Shown here one piece after another: positions 27,801-34,899 of a stretch of DNA of 64,000 bases. The stretch spans positions 124,001 through 188,000 of the forward strand of contig NZ_JACVWU010000012.1 in the NCBI RefSeq assembly GCF_014596915.1. Direction: 5' to 3'. Source of the stretch: Streptomyces sp. TRM68416 (GTDB lineage Bacteria; Actinomycetota; Actinomycetes; Streptomycetales; Streptomycetaceae). The notes under the pieces are model-generated. The model had not been told where the DNA came from, did no database searches, and worked only from the letters and a program-made list of their open reading frames with translations. The stretch's first letter is position 1. Each line of letters opens with the position of its first letter. Both the position numbers and the translations under genes were made by a program.

Positions 27801-28878
27801 GTTCGGGATAGCCGAGGCACTGCTCGTAGAAGTCGGCGCGTATGCCGAGGACGACGAGTGCGGCGGCGGGGTCGCCGTCGGCGGTGGGCGAGGCCGCGGC
27901 GTGCAGGAGCTGGATGAAGGTGTGCCGCTCCGTCTCGTCGGTGCAGAGGGTGAACGCCTCCTCGAACTGGTCGACGATGATGACCGGCCGGGCACGGGAG
28001 GCCGCCCACTCCGTGATGGCCTTGCGCACGGCGGCCGTGAAGCCGGGGGTGCCGGGCTCGTGTTCCACGGTGGTGGCGGATGTTTCACGTGAAACACGGG
28101 CCCCGGTCGATGTTTCACGTGAAACATCCGCACCGGGAAGCCCGGGAAGCCCGGGAAGCCCGGGAAGCCCGGGAAGAGCAGGAAGTCCGGGGATGCGCCG
28201 GTACAGCTCCGCCAGCGGATCCGACCCCGGGACGAGCTGCAACACCTCCCGCGACCGTTCCTCGTCGTCGTCCAGGGCGCCGTTGCGTACGGCGGTCACC
28301 AGCCCGGCGTTGAGCAGCGAGGACTTGCCCGCGCCCGAGGCGCCCACCAGCATGAGCAGGCCGCCGGTCCTCTCGGCCGCCCGGAGATGACCGACGAGGG
28401 CGGCGGTGCTGCGCTCGCGGCCGAAGAACCAGCGGGCGTCCTGCTGGCGGTAGGAGGCCAGACCCCGGTAGGGGCAGACTCCGGCCGGGACGGCGGCGGG
28501 CGGTCCCTCCTCGGCAGACGGGCTCTCGTCGGCAGTGGCGGGGCCGGCCACCGCGCGTTCCCAGAGCAGCTGCCACTGGGCCATGTCGTAGAGGCCGGGG
28601 GAGACCGCTGTGGGGCGGGCGCGCCGGGCCTGCGGGATGAGGACGTGGAGCACGGCGGCGAGGGCGGCGAACTGGGCGGGTACGTTCTTCGCGCGTCGCC
28701 AGTCGCTGATGCGCTGTGCGGAGACGCGTACGGGCCGCCCGCGCTCGTCCACGCGCTGCAGGTGGGCGACCGCCTCGGACACGCGTTTGAGGGGAGGGTT
28801 TCCGGCCTCCTTGTACAGCAGCGCGAGGCGTTCGGCGAAGGCTGTGCGTGCTCCCGAGTCGGAACTCAAGGCCTCCAC
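24805..28878 (-). CDS. HTH / STAND NTPase / 14-bladed WD40 protein
   Basis: A 1357-residue signalling ATPase. An N-terminal XRE-like region (residues 1-85, with VSAQRISDWRRAKNVP) precedes CPYRGLASYRQQDARWFFGR, the entry to the nSTAND1 NTPase. Walker A GASGAGKS is at 179-186 and Walker B IIVDQFEE at about 300-307. One membrane segment, AVSALVVLAILAVGSAVVAW, lies near 620-640. Fourteen WD40 repeats fill residues 690-1340, each with FSPDGRTLA and D-x-x-x-R-L-W-x-V, enough for two seven-bladed propellers. The linker 230-250 has Gly-Leu-Pro repeats, and residues 252-266 are two VSRET copies encoded by parS sites. GTG 28878 follows GGGGGAGGTAAG. Related proteins are widespread in Streptomyces; a defence role is possible but unproven. 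Confidence 0.9.
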   Translation of the reverse strand: MEALSSDSGARTAFAERLALLYKEAGNPPLKRVSEAVAHLQRVDERGRPVRVSAQRISDWRRAKNVPAQFAALAAVLHVLIPQARRARPTAVSPGLYDMAQWQLLWERAVAGPATADESPSAEEGPPAAVPAGVCPYRGLASYRQQDARWFFGRERSTAALVGHLRAAERTGGLLMLVGASGAGKSSLLNAGLVTAVRNGALDDDEERSREVLQLVPGSDPLAELYRRIPGLPALPGLPGLPGLPGLPGADVSRETSTGARVSRETSATTVEHEPGTPGFTAAVRKAITEWAASRARPVIIVDQFEEAFTLCTDETERHTFIQLLHAAASPTADGDPAAALVVLGIRADFYEQCLGYPELADALQHRHMVLGPLTSAELREAVTGPAKAVGLELEPGLAELIVREVSADGPRGAHDAGVLPLLSHALLATWQRRKAGRLTLAGYRAAGGIQGAVAATAERAWSSLDPAARTAARLLLLRLVRLGEDTQATRRRGTRRQLAAESTDPGKTEESLEALVRARLVTLDADTVEITHEALLHAWPRLRDWIDEDRGGNLLRQRLEEDGRAWEDSRRDSSLLYRGSRLEQAHNWARSAGDTFLTRSAVEFLAASVRLRRRSLWISRGAVSALVVLAILAVGSAVVAWQQRNDAVFEQVVAEADRVQYTDPSLSAQLDLVAHRLRPDDAGTNNRLISIVNAPLATPLVGHTGAVYLTSFSPDGKLLATASYDRTVRLWNVADRTRPESLGKPLTGHTSWVSSAVFSPDGRTLASAADDGTIRLWDVTDPGRPKPLGTPLTGHKGTIYLLAFSPDGRTLASAGEDRTVRLWDMSGPGRPRTLSILKGATAAVRTVAFAPDGRTLAASGDDDAIRLWDVADPRRPKSYDTRLTGHSALVHSVAFSPDGRTLASGSADDTIRLWDVADPRHAAPLGSPLTGHTGPVWSVAFSPDGSTLAAASADSTASLWHVSDPAGPSRIGEPLAGSSGEMYALGFSPDGRTLATGSGDSKVRLWSVPTSDMVGRSGAFRHDGRVLATAARDGSVRLWDVRNPDRPRALNKPFMPGDGGQRSLLFSPDGRTLAVLTGSRTVYLWNVGDPAEPVSHGPPLTLRTRFMGPDALAFSPDGRLLATAYDDRTLQLWNIADRSRPVPAGAPLTGHKGYVNALVFSPDGRTLVSGSADGTIRLWKVTGSGHATALGAPLTGHRGPVNVLALSPDGRTLASGSDDDTVRLWDVTDPTAAADLGSPLTGHTEAVVSLTFAQDGRTLASGGNDNTVRLWNVATPSEARPIGQSMSPNARTGNFLAFSPGTRMLGVSSGTDTVRLWNLDVDHAVRHICATTRNVLTKEKWQEYLSRLDYDPPCTS
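28081..28126. other. parS: two parS sites inside the WD40 gene
   Basis: TGTTTCACGTGAAACA occurs at 28081-28096 and again at 28111-28126. Both are perfect 16-bp palindromes identical to the bacterial ParB-binding site parS. They are 30 bp apart, start to start, and are in frame, each coding for V-S-R-E-T. Streptomyces ParB is known to bind about twenty such sites around oriC. Confidence 0.92.
28136..28178. repeat. 9-bp tandem repeat in the WD40 gene
   Basis: The unit GGAAGCCCG is repeated about five times directly beside the parS pair and encodes Pro-Gly-Leu repeats. Such repeats can vary in number by slippage. Confidence 0.8.
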
Positions 28879-29207
28879 CCCTTACCTCCCCCGCAGCTGG
28901 ACGTCCGGACCGGAAAACTCACTTTATACGGCTGACCTGGGAAGAAGCCGTGAACCGGACACCGGAACCTCCTCTGCGAGGGTCCCAACTGGCAGGATCA
29001 CACCGCGTAGCCGACCCACCGCGCGTCGTCCGGACAGGCCTTCAGCCCATGCCTTGCAGGAGACAACTCAAGACGCCGAGTGTCTTGCCGGTGTCCTTGA
29101 GGCAGCAGCTTCCGCCGCAGTCGCGAGACGACGATCCCGTCGCGGCCTCGTGAGAGCCGGCGGCCTTCCGAGAGCCGTGGACTCCTGAGATCCGTGACGA
29201 CCCCGAG

Positions 29208-29261
29208 CGCGTCGTTCGGCACCGGTCCCCGCGAGGGGAGGGACCGGTGCCGAACGACGCG
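29208..29261. terminator. 22-bp perfect stem-loop between divergent genes
   Basis: CGCGTCGTTCGGCACCGGTC (start 29208, arm to 29229) has its perfect complement at 29240-29261, with a 10-base loop. The 491-bp gap 28879-29369 holds no convincing gene otherwise. The genes on either side diverge, so this is not a simple end-of-gene terminator. It could be an attenuator in the amidohydrolase leader or the end of an unrecognised small RNA. Confidence 0.6.
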
Positions 29262-29321
29262 GCATGCGCTCATGGACGCCCCCGCTTCTTGCCGCCTGTC
29301 GAGCGGCGCCGTACCTTCGTT

Positions 29322-29338
29322 TCTGACGAACCGTCAGA
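29322..29338. promoter_or_regulatory. TetR-type operator candidate
   Basis: TCTGACG-AAC-CGTCAGA, a 7-bp inverted repeat with a 3-bp spacer, 32 bp before the amidohydrolase start. Its size and symmetry suit a TetR-family dimer. No TetR gene is in the neighbourhood. Confidence 0.45.
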
Positions 29339-29369
29339 TGCTGTGTCGCGCGAGGCGGAGGTAGCCGGT

Positions 29370-30584
29370 GTGGTCGACAACGTGAGCGGCACCAGGGAAC
29401 TGCCCAAGGTCATCAGCGTGGACGATCACGTGATCGAGCCCGCGCACCTCTTCGAGACGTGGCTTCCGGCCAAGTACCGGGACAAAGGCCCCAAACCGCT
29501 GACCGCCGGGATCGGGGAGCTCGCCTACGTCGGCGGAAAGTACCGGTTCACCACCGACCCCGACGGCCAGCTCACCGACTGGTGGGAGTACGAGGGCGAA
29601 CTCTTCCCGTACAAGCGCATCATCGCGGCCGTCGGCTTCTCGCGGGACGAGATGACCCTCGACGGGATCACGCGCGAGCAGATGCGGCGAGGCTGCTGGG
29701 ATCCGAAGGCCCGCCTGGCGGACATGGACCTGAACCATGTCGAGGCCTCGCTCTGCTTCCCGACCTTCCCGCGCTTCTGCGGCCAGACCTTCGCCGAGGC
29801 CAAGGACAAGGAGGTCGGGCTCGCCTGTGTGCGCGCCTACAACGACTGGATGGTCGAGGAGTGGTGCGGGGACAGCGGAGGGCGGCTGATCCCGCTGTGC
29901 CTCATCCCCCTGTGGGACGTCGACCTGGCCGTCGCGGAGATCCGCCGCAACGCCGCGCGCGGGGTGCGGGCGGTGACGTTCAGCGAGATCCCGACGTACC
30001 TGGGGCTGCCGTCGATCCACTGCGGCTACTGGGACCCCTTCTTCGCGGCCTGCGAGGAGACCGGGACCGTGGTGAACATGCACATCGGGTCCTCCTCGCA
30101 GATGCCGGCGGCCTCCCCGGACGCCCCGCCCGCCGTCCAGGCCTCGCTGAGCTTCAACAACGCGATGGCCTCGATGATGGACTTCCTCTTCTCCGGGGTC
30201 CTGGTGAAGTTCCCGCGGCTGAAGCTCGCCTACAGCGAGGGGCAGATGGGCTGGATCCCGTACGCCCTGGAACGCGCCGACGACGTCTGGGAGGAGCACC
30301 GGGCCTGGGGCGGGGTGAAGGACCTGATTCCGGAGCCGCCCTCGACGTACTACTACCGGCAGATCTTCTGCTGCTTCTTCCGGGACCGGCACGGCATCGA
30401 GGCGATCGACACCGTGGGGGTGGACAACGCGACCTTCGAGACGGACTATCCGCACGTCGACTCGACCTGGCCGCACACCAAGGAGGTCGCGGCGGAGCAT
30501 GTGGCGGGGCTGCCCGACGACGTGACGTACAAGCTGCTGCGGGGCAATGCCATCCGGATGCTGGAGCTGTCCTTCGACCGCTGA
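29370..30584 (+). CDS. amidohydrolase-2 family metal-dependent hydrolase
   Basis: A 404-residue TIM-barrel enzyme (COG2159 type). It starts at GTG 29370, 7 bp after GGAGGT; in-frame starts upstream overlap the big hairpin. VISVDDHVIEPAHLFETWLP carries the first metal-binding motif (D-x-H). MHIGSSSQMP holds the next His, and FETDYPHVDSTWPHT near the C-terminus has the catalytic Asp. NRRE-type substrates of this group include decarboxylated aromatic or lactone intermediates, but the substrate cannot be told here. The ferredoxin gene follows on the same strand after a repeat-filled gap; in actinobacteria such pairs often lie in steroid- or fatty-acid-like catabolic loci, which fits the candidate TetR operator. 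Confidence 0.85.
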   Translation: MVDNVSGTRELPKVISVDDHVIEPAHLFETWLPAKYRDKGPKPLTAGIGELAYVGGKYRFTTDPDGQLTDWWEYEGELFPYKRIIAAVGFSRDEMTLDGITREQMRRGCWDPKARLADMDLNHVEASLCFPTFPRFCGQTFAEAKDKEVGLACVRAYNDWMVEEWCGDSGGRLIPLCLIPLWDVDLAVAEIRRNAARGVRAVTFSEIPTYLGLPSIHCGYWDPFFAACEETGTVVNMHIGSSSQMPAASPDAPPAVQASLSFNNAMASMMDFLFSGVLVKFPRLKLAYSEGQMGWIPYALERADDVWEEHRAWGGVKDLIPEPPSTYYYRQIFCCFFRDRHGIEAIDTVGVDNATFETDYPHVDSTWPHTKEVAAEHVAGLPDDVTYKLLRGNAIRMLELSFDR

Positions 30585-30588
30585 TGCG

Positions 30589-30742
30589 GGCGGGTGCGGT
30601 GGGGAGTCGCCTCCTGCGCCGATTCGCGGCCGGTGCGGTGGGGAAGTCGCCTCCTGCGCCGATTCGCGGCGGGTGCCGCGAGGAAGTCGCCTTCTGCGCC
30701 GATTCGGGCGGGGGCGGCGGGGGCAGTCACCTCCTGACAGCG
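30589..30742 (+). repeat. 40-bp tandem repeat, about 3.7 copies
   Basis: The word GTCGCCTCCTGCGCCGATTC begins at 30606 and 30646 and recurs with small changes at 30686 and 30726, an exact 40-bp period. The array fills the amidohydrolase-ferredoxin gap. Open frames cross it on both strands but none is plausible. Confidence 0.85.
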
Positions 30743-30764
30743 CCCGCTTGCCCCTGGAGTGGAT

Positions 30765-30959
30765 ATGAAGGTCTCCGTTGACTCCGAGCTGTGTTACGGA
30801 TCCGGCGAATGCGCCTACCGCGTCCCGTCCGTCTTCACCGTGGAGGACGGATTCGGTGCCGTCATAGCGGGCCGTGAGGACACCGGCGACGACCCGGAGG
30901 TGCGGGAAGCCGCCGAGAAGTGCCCCTCGCAGGCCATCGTCATCCACAACGCCGGCTGA
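30765..30959 (+). CDS. ferredoxin, 3Fe-4S type
   Basis: A 64-residue electron carrier: MKVSVDSELCYGSGECAYRV, then a single later Cys in AAEKCPSQAIVI. With C-x5-C and C-P it has three ligands, matching the 3Fe-4S ferredoxins that serve cytochromes P450 in Streptomyces. No P450 gene is in the window. GGAG precedes ATG 30765; GTG 30759 is an alternative. Its 3' end overlaps the convergent glycosyltransferase gene by 20 bp. Confidence 0.9.
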   Translation: MKVSVDSELCYGSGECAYRVPSVFTVEDGFGAVIAGREDTGDDPEVREAAEKCPSQAIVIHNAG

Positions 30960-31689
30960 GGGAGGCCAGCGCCCGCGCCCTGGCCTCCACCACGGCCATC
31001 CGCGACGCCCGCTCGGCGGGATCGACGTGCGCGGCCTGGCCCGTGGCCTGCCCTTCCCACTTGCGGTACAGCAGTCCCACCTCGGCCGAGAACCAGCCGC
31101 GGCTCACGGCGTTCAGCGCGAGCAGCAGCCCGGTGTCCTCGGACGCGGGCAGCGCCATCCAGCCGCCCAGGGCGAGCAGGAGATCGCGGCGGACGAAGAG
31201 CGAGGCCGGGTGGACCGGGGCGCGGAAGTCGTGTGCCGTCCAGAAGTCGAGGAGGGTGCCGCGCTCGACGGGGCCCTCGCCGGGGTCGCCCGGGAAACCG
31301 GCCGTGGAGCCGTCCGGCAGCAGGTCGAGGACGCGGGAGGTGGCCCAGCCGAGGTCTCGGTCGCCTTCGAGGGCGGCCAGGTCGCGGGCGAGTGCGCCCG
31401 GCGTGAGCAGGTCGTCGGCGTCCAGCACCTTCACGTACTCCCCGTCGGCGTGCGCGAGCGCGATGGTGCGCGCCACGCCGGGCCCGCCGGGGCGGCCCTG
31501 GCGGAAGGTGACGCGGGCGTCGTCGGGGACGTACGGCGCGACGTCGTCGCTCGTGCCGTCCTCCTGGACGACCCAGTGCCACTCCCAGCCCGCGGGCAGC
31601 TCCTGCGCGCACAGCGACTCGTGGGCCTCGGGCAGGAAGGGGGCCGAGGGGCCGTGGACGGCGGTGACGATGATGATGCGCCGGTTCAC
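30940..31689 (-). CDS. glycosyltransferase family 2 protein
   Basis: A 249-residue GT-A fold enzyme. MNRRIIIVTAVHGPSAPFLP begins the nucleotide-sugar fold, VVQEDGTSDD follows, and VKVLDADDLLTPGALARDL carries the D-x-D metal site near residue 90. GWMALPASEDTGLLLAL has the E-D of the catalytic base region. No membrane segment. Donor and acceptor are unknown. It starts at GTG 31689, 7 bp after the UTRA regulator gene, so the two are probably cotranscribed. Confidence 0.82.
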   Translation of the reverse strand: MNRRIIIVTAVHGPSAPFLPEAHESLCAQELPAGWEWHWVVQEDGTSDDVAPYVPDDARVTFRQGRPGGPGVARTIALAHADGEYVKVLDADDLLTPGALARDLAALEGDRDLGWATSRVLDLLPDGSTAGFPGDPGEGPVERGTLLDFWTAHDFRAPVHPASLFVRRDLLLALGGWMALPASEDTGLLLALNAVSRGWFSAEVGLLYRKWEGQATGQAAHVDPAERASRMAVVEARARALASLSRRCG

Positions 31690-31696
31690 CGCGCGC

Positions 31697-32281
31697 TCAC
31701 CACCTTTCCAGGTGCGTGGTGAACAGCAGTTCCGTGCGGTCGCCGGGCAGTGTGATGTGGGAGACGTCCACGACCCGGTCGTGGATGTCGTACGACGTCT
31801 TGTGCAGCAGGATCACCGGCGCCCCGGCCGGCAGTTGGAGTTCGCGTGCCTCCTGGGGCGTGGGCGGACGGGCGGTCACGCGTTCCTCGACGCGGTCCAC
31901 CTCGATGCCCACGGTGCTCAACTGGTGCTGTGTGCCTCCGGGCCAGGGCTCGTGTCCGGCGTCCAGGAGGTCGGGGTTCGGCGCGAGCAGCTCGCGCGGC
32001 AGATAGGAGCTGACGAGACTGAACGGGGCGCTCTCGGTCGCGCGGCGCGTCCGGTAGCGACGCCTGAGCAGCGAGGTCCCCTGCGGAACGCCGAATGCGG
32101 CGGCCAGTTCCTCGGACGCTGCGACCACGTCGTACTCGGCGTGGAAGACCAGGTCCTGGGAGTCCAGGCCGGTGTCGCGCTCGGTGGCTCCGGTACGGCA
32201 GCGTTCGGCCTCCGGCCGGCGTGCCCGGTTCTTCTCCCACTGGTGGCGCCGGTTGTCACGGACCGCGGGCGTGCGAGGCAT
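31697..32281 (-). CDS. UTRA-domain regulator lacking the GntR helix-turn-helix
   Basis: A 194-residue protein. From about residue 45 it is the UTRA effector-binding domain of HutC/GntR regulators: LVFHAEYDVVAASEELAAAF, RRRYRTRRATESAPFSLVSS, then PTPQEARELQLPAGAPVILL and SHITLPGDRTELLF. The N-terminus MPRTPAVRDNRRHQWEKNRA is basic but too short for a winged HTH. It is either a shortened GntR regulator, a UTRA-only sensor protein or a modulator of another GntR factor. No frameshifted HTH is visible upstream (32282-32406). Confidence 0.75.
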   Translation of the reverse strand: MPRTPAVRDNRRHQWEKNRARRPEAERCRTGATERDTGLDSQDLVFHAEYDVVAASEELAAAFGVPQGTSLLRRRYRTRRATESAPFSLVSSYLPRELLAPNPDLLDAGHEPWPGGTQHQLSTVGIEVDRVEERVTARPPTPQEARELQLPAGAPVILLHKTSYDIHDRVVDVSHITLPGDRTELLFTTHLERW

Positions 32282-32406
32282 GTGTCCAGGCTACGGCCGC
32301 GGTACGACAGGATCGGCCACTCCTTCGAGTGATCGGACCCGGTCCGGGGCTGTGCCGTACATGACGTTCGCCGTGACGGGCGGGGAGGAAGAGGCACGGA
32401 GGGCGC

Positions 32407-32835
32407 TCAGCGGTGGCCGGCCGCGGACTCGGCGGAGCCGCACTCCCGGGCCTCCGCGGCCACGCCCGCCTGGGCCTCCGCTGCTACGGGCGTCTGGGCC
32501 TCCGTGGCCACGCCCGCCTGAGCCTCCGCTGCTACGGCCGACTCCGCTTCGGTGTCCTCGACGGCGCGGTGGCGGCAGCTGGGGGACTTGCCGTGGGCCT
32601 CGGCACCGATGCGCTGCTTCATCGTGGGCGGCAGTGACCTGGCATGGGCCAGGGCCCAGTAGGCCGTCGCCGGTGCCACCACGGGTGCGGTGGCGGTGCT
32701 GTCGCTGTTGCGGGTGGTCTCGGTCTGCGGTACGGCCGCGGCGGTGGCCGTCGTGACGAGTCCGAGCGTGGTGCAGAGCGCCAGGAAGGCGGTGACGACG
32801 ACGGTCCACAGCTTCATGACCTTGTTCCGGGCCAT
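32407..32835 (-). CDS. secreted DUF6344-type protein with alanine-rich repeats
   Basis: A 142-residue protein. The signal peptide MARNKVMKLWTVVVTAFLAL and a following hydrophobic run end near ATAAA (about residue 34). The mature part begins VPQTETTRNSDS and contains TAYWALAHARSLPPTMKQRI, the conserved DUF6344 block. The C-terminal third is made of imperfect repeats of the type (V)AxEAQxGVA, whose DNA also repeats (32443-32545). No function known. The 33-residue-long signal and the absence of LPxTG argue for simple secretion. Confidence 0.75.
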   Translation of the reverse strand: MARNKVMKLWTVVVTAFLALCTTLGLVTTATAAAVPQTETTRNSDSTATAPVVAPATAYWALAHARSLPPTMKQRIGAEAHGKSPSCRHRAVEDTEAESAVAAEAQAGVATEAQTPVAAEAQAGVAAEARECGSAESAAGHR

Positions 32836-33100
32836 GGCCCCTCACTTTCGGGTTGGGCGATTTGCGTACTTTCCTCATGATGTGTATGGCGGCCGCGAAG
32901 TGGCGGACCGACGCCCGTGGCGCGTCGATCTTCAGATGAACACCACTCGGATGGGTGCAAGAGGCCGGAAAACCGCGGGAGAGGGGAGGAAGAGGGGCGA
33001 AAGGTGACGTTCCGTAGAGGTGTGATCACCCTCCGATCGGAGTGCGGGCGTCCGGTGCTACTGCGGTGTTCCGGGCGGGAGTTGAGCGTCGACGCAGGTC

Positions 33101-33129
33101 ACCGATCGATATCGGTCGGTGTGTATAGT
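33101..33129 (+). promoter_or_regulatory. promoter region of the DLW-39 gene
   Basis: TATAGT at 33124-33129 is a good -10 hexamer 46 bp before the start. An inverted repeat ACCGAT-CGAT-ATCGGT at 33101-33116 covers the -35 position, where no consensus hexamer is seen. The remainder of the 32836-33100 gap shows nothing I can support. Confidence 0.4.
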
Positions 33130-33174
33130 CGGGCGCCAGAGGTCCCCTACGTCAACGAAAGACGAGGTCGCGCG

Positions 33175-33303
33175 GTGAAGAAGCTTCTCCTGGTCGCACT
33201 GGCCGCCATCGGCGGGCTCCTCGTGTACCGCCAGATCCAGGCGGATCGCGCCGAGCAGGATCTGTGGACGGAGGCGACTGACTCCGTGCCCACGGGTTCG
33301 TGA
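33175..33303 (+). CDS. DLW-39 family protein (42 residues)
   Basis: Reads MKKLLLVALAAIGGLLVYRQ, then IQADRAEQDLWTEATDSVPT and ends GS. The membrane-anchor-like N-terminus followed by the D-L-W motif at about residue 30 is the definition of this small actinobacterial family. Starts at GTG 33175; an earlier in-frame extension has no RBS or similarity. Function unknown, but conserved across actinobacteria near gyrA-linked genes. Confidence 0.9.
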   Translation: MKKLLLVALAAIGGLLVYRQIQADRAEQDLWTEATDSVPTGS

Positions 33304-33336
33304 GTAGCGAAGTATCGACAAGCCTGATCTGAACAG

Positions 33337-33365
33337 ACCCCGGCCGTGGTTGCGGTCGGGGTTTT
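33337..33365 (+). terminator. terminator after the DLW-39 gene
   Basis: ACCCCGGCCG at 33337-33346 pairs with CGGTCGGGGT at 33353-33362, followed by TTT; a classic rho-independent form. Confidence 0.8.
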
Positions 33366-33531
33366 GTGTTGCCGGGGGCCGGGGGCCGGGGGCCGGGGCG
33401 ACAGGGCGACAGGGGCGATGCGGAACCGGCCGTTTCGGACGCTCGTACGCATTGTGCGGGCGCAGTGCGGCCGGCGTGGGCAGGATGGGGGCACGGTCCC
33501 AGGGTCCGGCGACGACGAGGGGTGGCGCGTG

Positions 33532-34899
33532 ATGGGGCGGCGTACGGCGTGGTGGGGGGCGGCGTGCCGGTTCGGCGCGCTGCGCGCGGCCGTGGTGACG
33601 GCGCTGGTGTGCGGCACGGCGGTCGCCCTGCCCGGCCGGCCCGCGGTCGCGGAGGACGCCCCGAGCCCGTACGCCTTCGCTCCGGACGCCCGTTCCGTCG
33701 CGGCCGCGACGGGTGCCGCGGACGCCGCGCGCCTGGAGGCCGGTCGGACGTACAAGAGCTCGCTGCCCGTCACCGGCGACACCTACTACCGCCTCGACCT
33801 CGACGCCACGTCGAACGCCTACGTCTCCGCCACCGCCATCCCTCCTGCGGACGCCGAGGTCTCCTCCTCCAACGGGCTCCGCATCTCGGTGCGGGACGCC
33901 GACGGCGGCTCCTGCTCCTTCAAGACGGAGACCTTCGCCGGCGGCAGTCTCAGCTCGCACGCGATCACGGCCGTGGGCATGCGGGAGATCTCCGCCGACC
34001 GCCCGCGCTGCGCGAAAGCGGGCACGTACTCCGTCGTCGTCGAGCGCGTCGGTACGACGGCTCCCGGCGACGTCACCTGGGACCTGGAGCTCTCCACGTT
34101 CCTGGAGCCACCCCTGAAGCGGACCGGCGCCACGACCGCCCCCGAGCCCTGGAACTCCGACGCCCCCCGGCCCGTCACGGACAAGCCCGAACGCCGGTCC
34201 GGCGGCGCGGGATTCGCCTCGGCGGTCCCGGTCGGACAGGGCGCCTGGCGCTCCGACCTCACCCCCGGACAGACCCTCTACTACAAGGTGCCGGTCGGCT
34301 GGGGTCAGCACGTGCACGCCACCGCCGAGCTGGCCGGTGGTGCCGGGGACTCCCGGATCGCCGTCGGCGCGCTGGAGCTGTCGCTCCACAGCCCCGTGCG
34401 CGCGTCACTCGACGAGGACAGCCTCAACTACAGAGGCAAGCCGATCACCGCCACGCTCGAACCACTGCCGCCGGTCCGCTACGAGAACCGGTACGGCGCC
34501 ACCGACCGGGTGAAGGGCATGCGGTTCGCCGGCTCCTACTACCTCGTGGTGCATCTCGCCGCCCACGTGGCCGAACGGTTCGGGGACGGGCCGTACACGG
34601 TGACGCTGCGCGTGCGGCTGAGCGGGTCGGACCGGACCGGGCCGGGGTACGCCGGGCAGTTCGTGCCGCAGGGGGTCTTCGCGCCGGTCGTGGGGGCGCC
34701 GGGGGGTCTGCTGCCGGGTGGTGGGGACGGCGGCGGGGGCGGCGGTGGCCCGGAGGACGACACCGCCATGACGGTGCTCGCGGTGAGCGGGATCGGCGGC
34801 GGCACGGTGGTGCTGGTCGTGCTCGGGGTGTGGACGGTGGTGGGGCGCCGCAGGGCGCGGGCTCAGATCTGGGCCAGCGCCCAGAAACCCGCGGCGTAG
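33532..34899 (+). CDS. secreted, C-terminally membrane-anchored protein of unknown function
   Basis: A 455-residue protein. The N-terminal signal sequence AAVVTALVCGTAVALPGRPA ends near residue 37 (VAEDAP). The large extracellular part is beta-rich, with two YY(R/K) motifs (GDTYYRLDLD, QTLYYKVPVG) introducing two similar halves. A Gly/Pro-rich linker precedes one membrane segment, TVLAVSGIGGGTVVLVVLGV, and a short basic tail. ATG 33532 was chosen for AGGGG 9 bp upstream; GTG 33529 is nearly as good. The 3' end overlaps the convergent kinase gene by 37 bp. I recognise no family with known function; the two-half design hints at ligand binding outside the cell. Confidence 0.75.
   Translation: MGRRTAWWGAACRFGALRAAVVTALVCGTAVALPGRPAVAEDAPSPYAFAPDARSVAAATGAADAARLEAGRTYKSSLPVTGDTYYRLDLDATSNAYVSATAIPPADAEVSSSNGLRISVRDADGGSCSFKTETFAGGSLSSHAITAVGMREISADRPRCAKAGTYSVVVERVGTTAPGDVTWDLELSTFLEPPLKRTGATTAPEPWNSDAPRPVTDKPERRSGGAGFASAVPVGQGAWRSDLTPGQTLYYKVPVGWGQHVHATAELAGGAGDSRIAVGALELSLHSPVRASLDEDSLNYRGKPITATLEPLPPVRYENRYGATDRVKGMRFAGSYYLVVHLAAHVAERFGDGPYTVTLRVRLSGSDRTGPGYAGQFVPQGVFAPVVGAPGGLLPGGGDGGGGGGGPEDDTAMTVLAVSGIGGGTVVLVVLGVWTVVGRRRARAQIWASAQKPAA

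Noticed and set aside
28131..28180. Possible CRISPR-like short repeats
   Set aside because: The 9-bp units are adjacent without spacers and encode a Gly-Leu-Pro linker. No CRISPR array or cas gene is in the window.
30446..30764. Protein frames across the 40-bp tandem array
   Set aside because: They only reflect the repeat (RIGAEG-type strings) and lack start signals.
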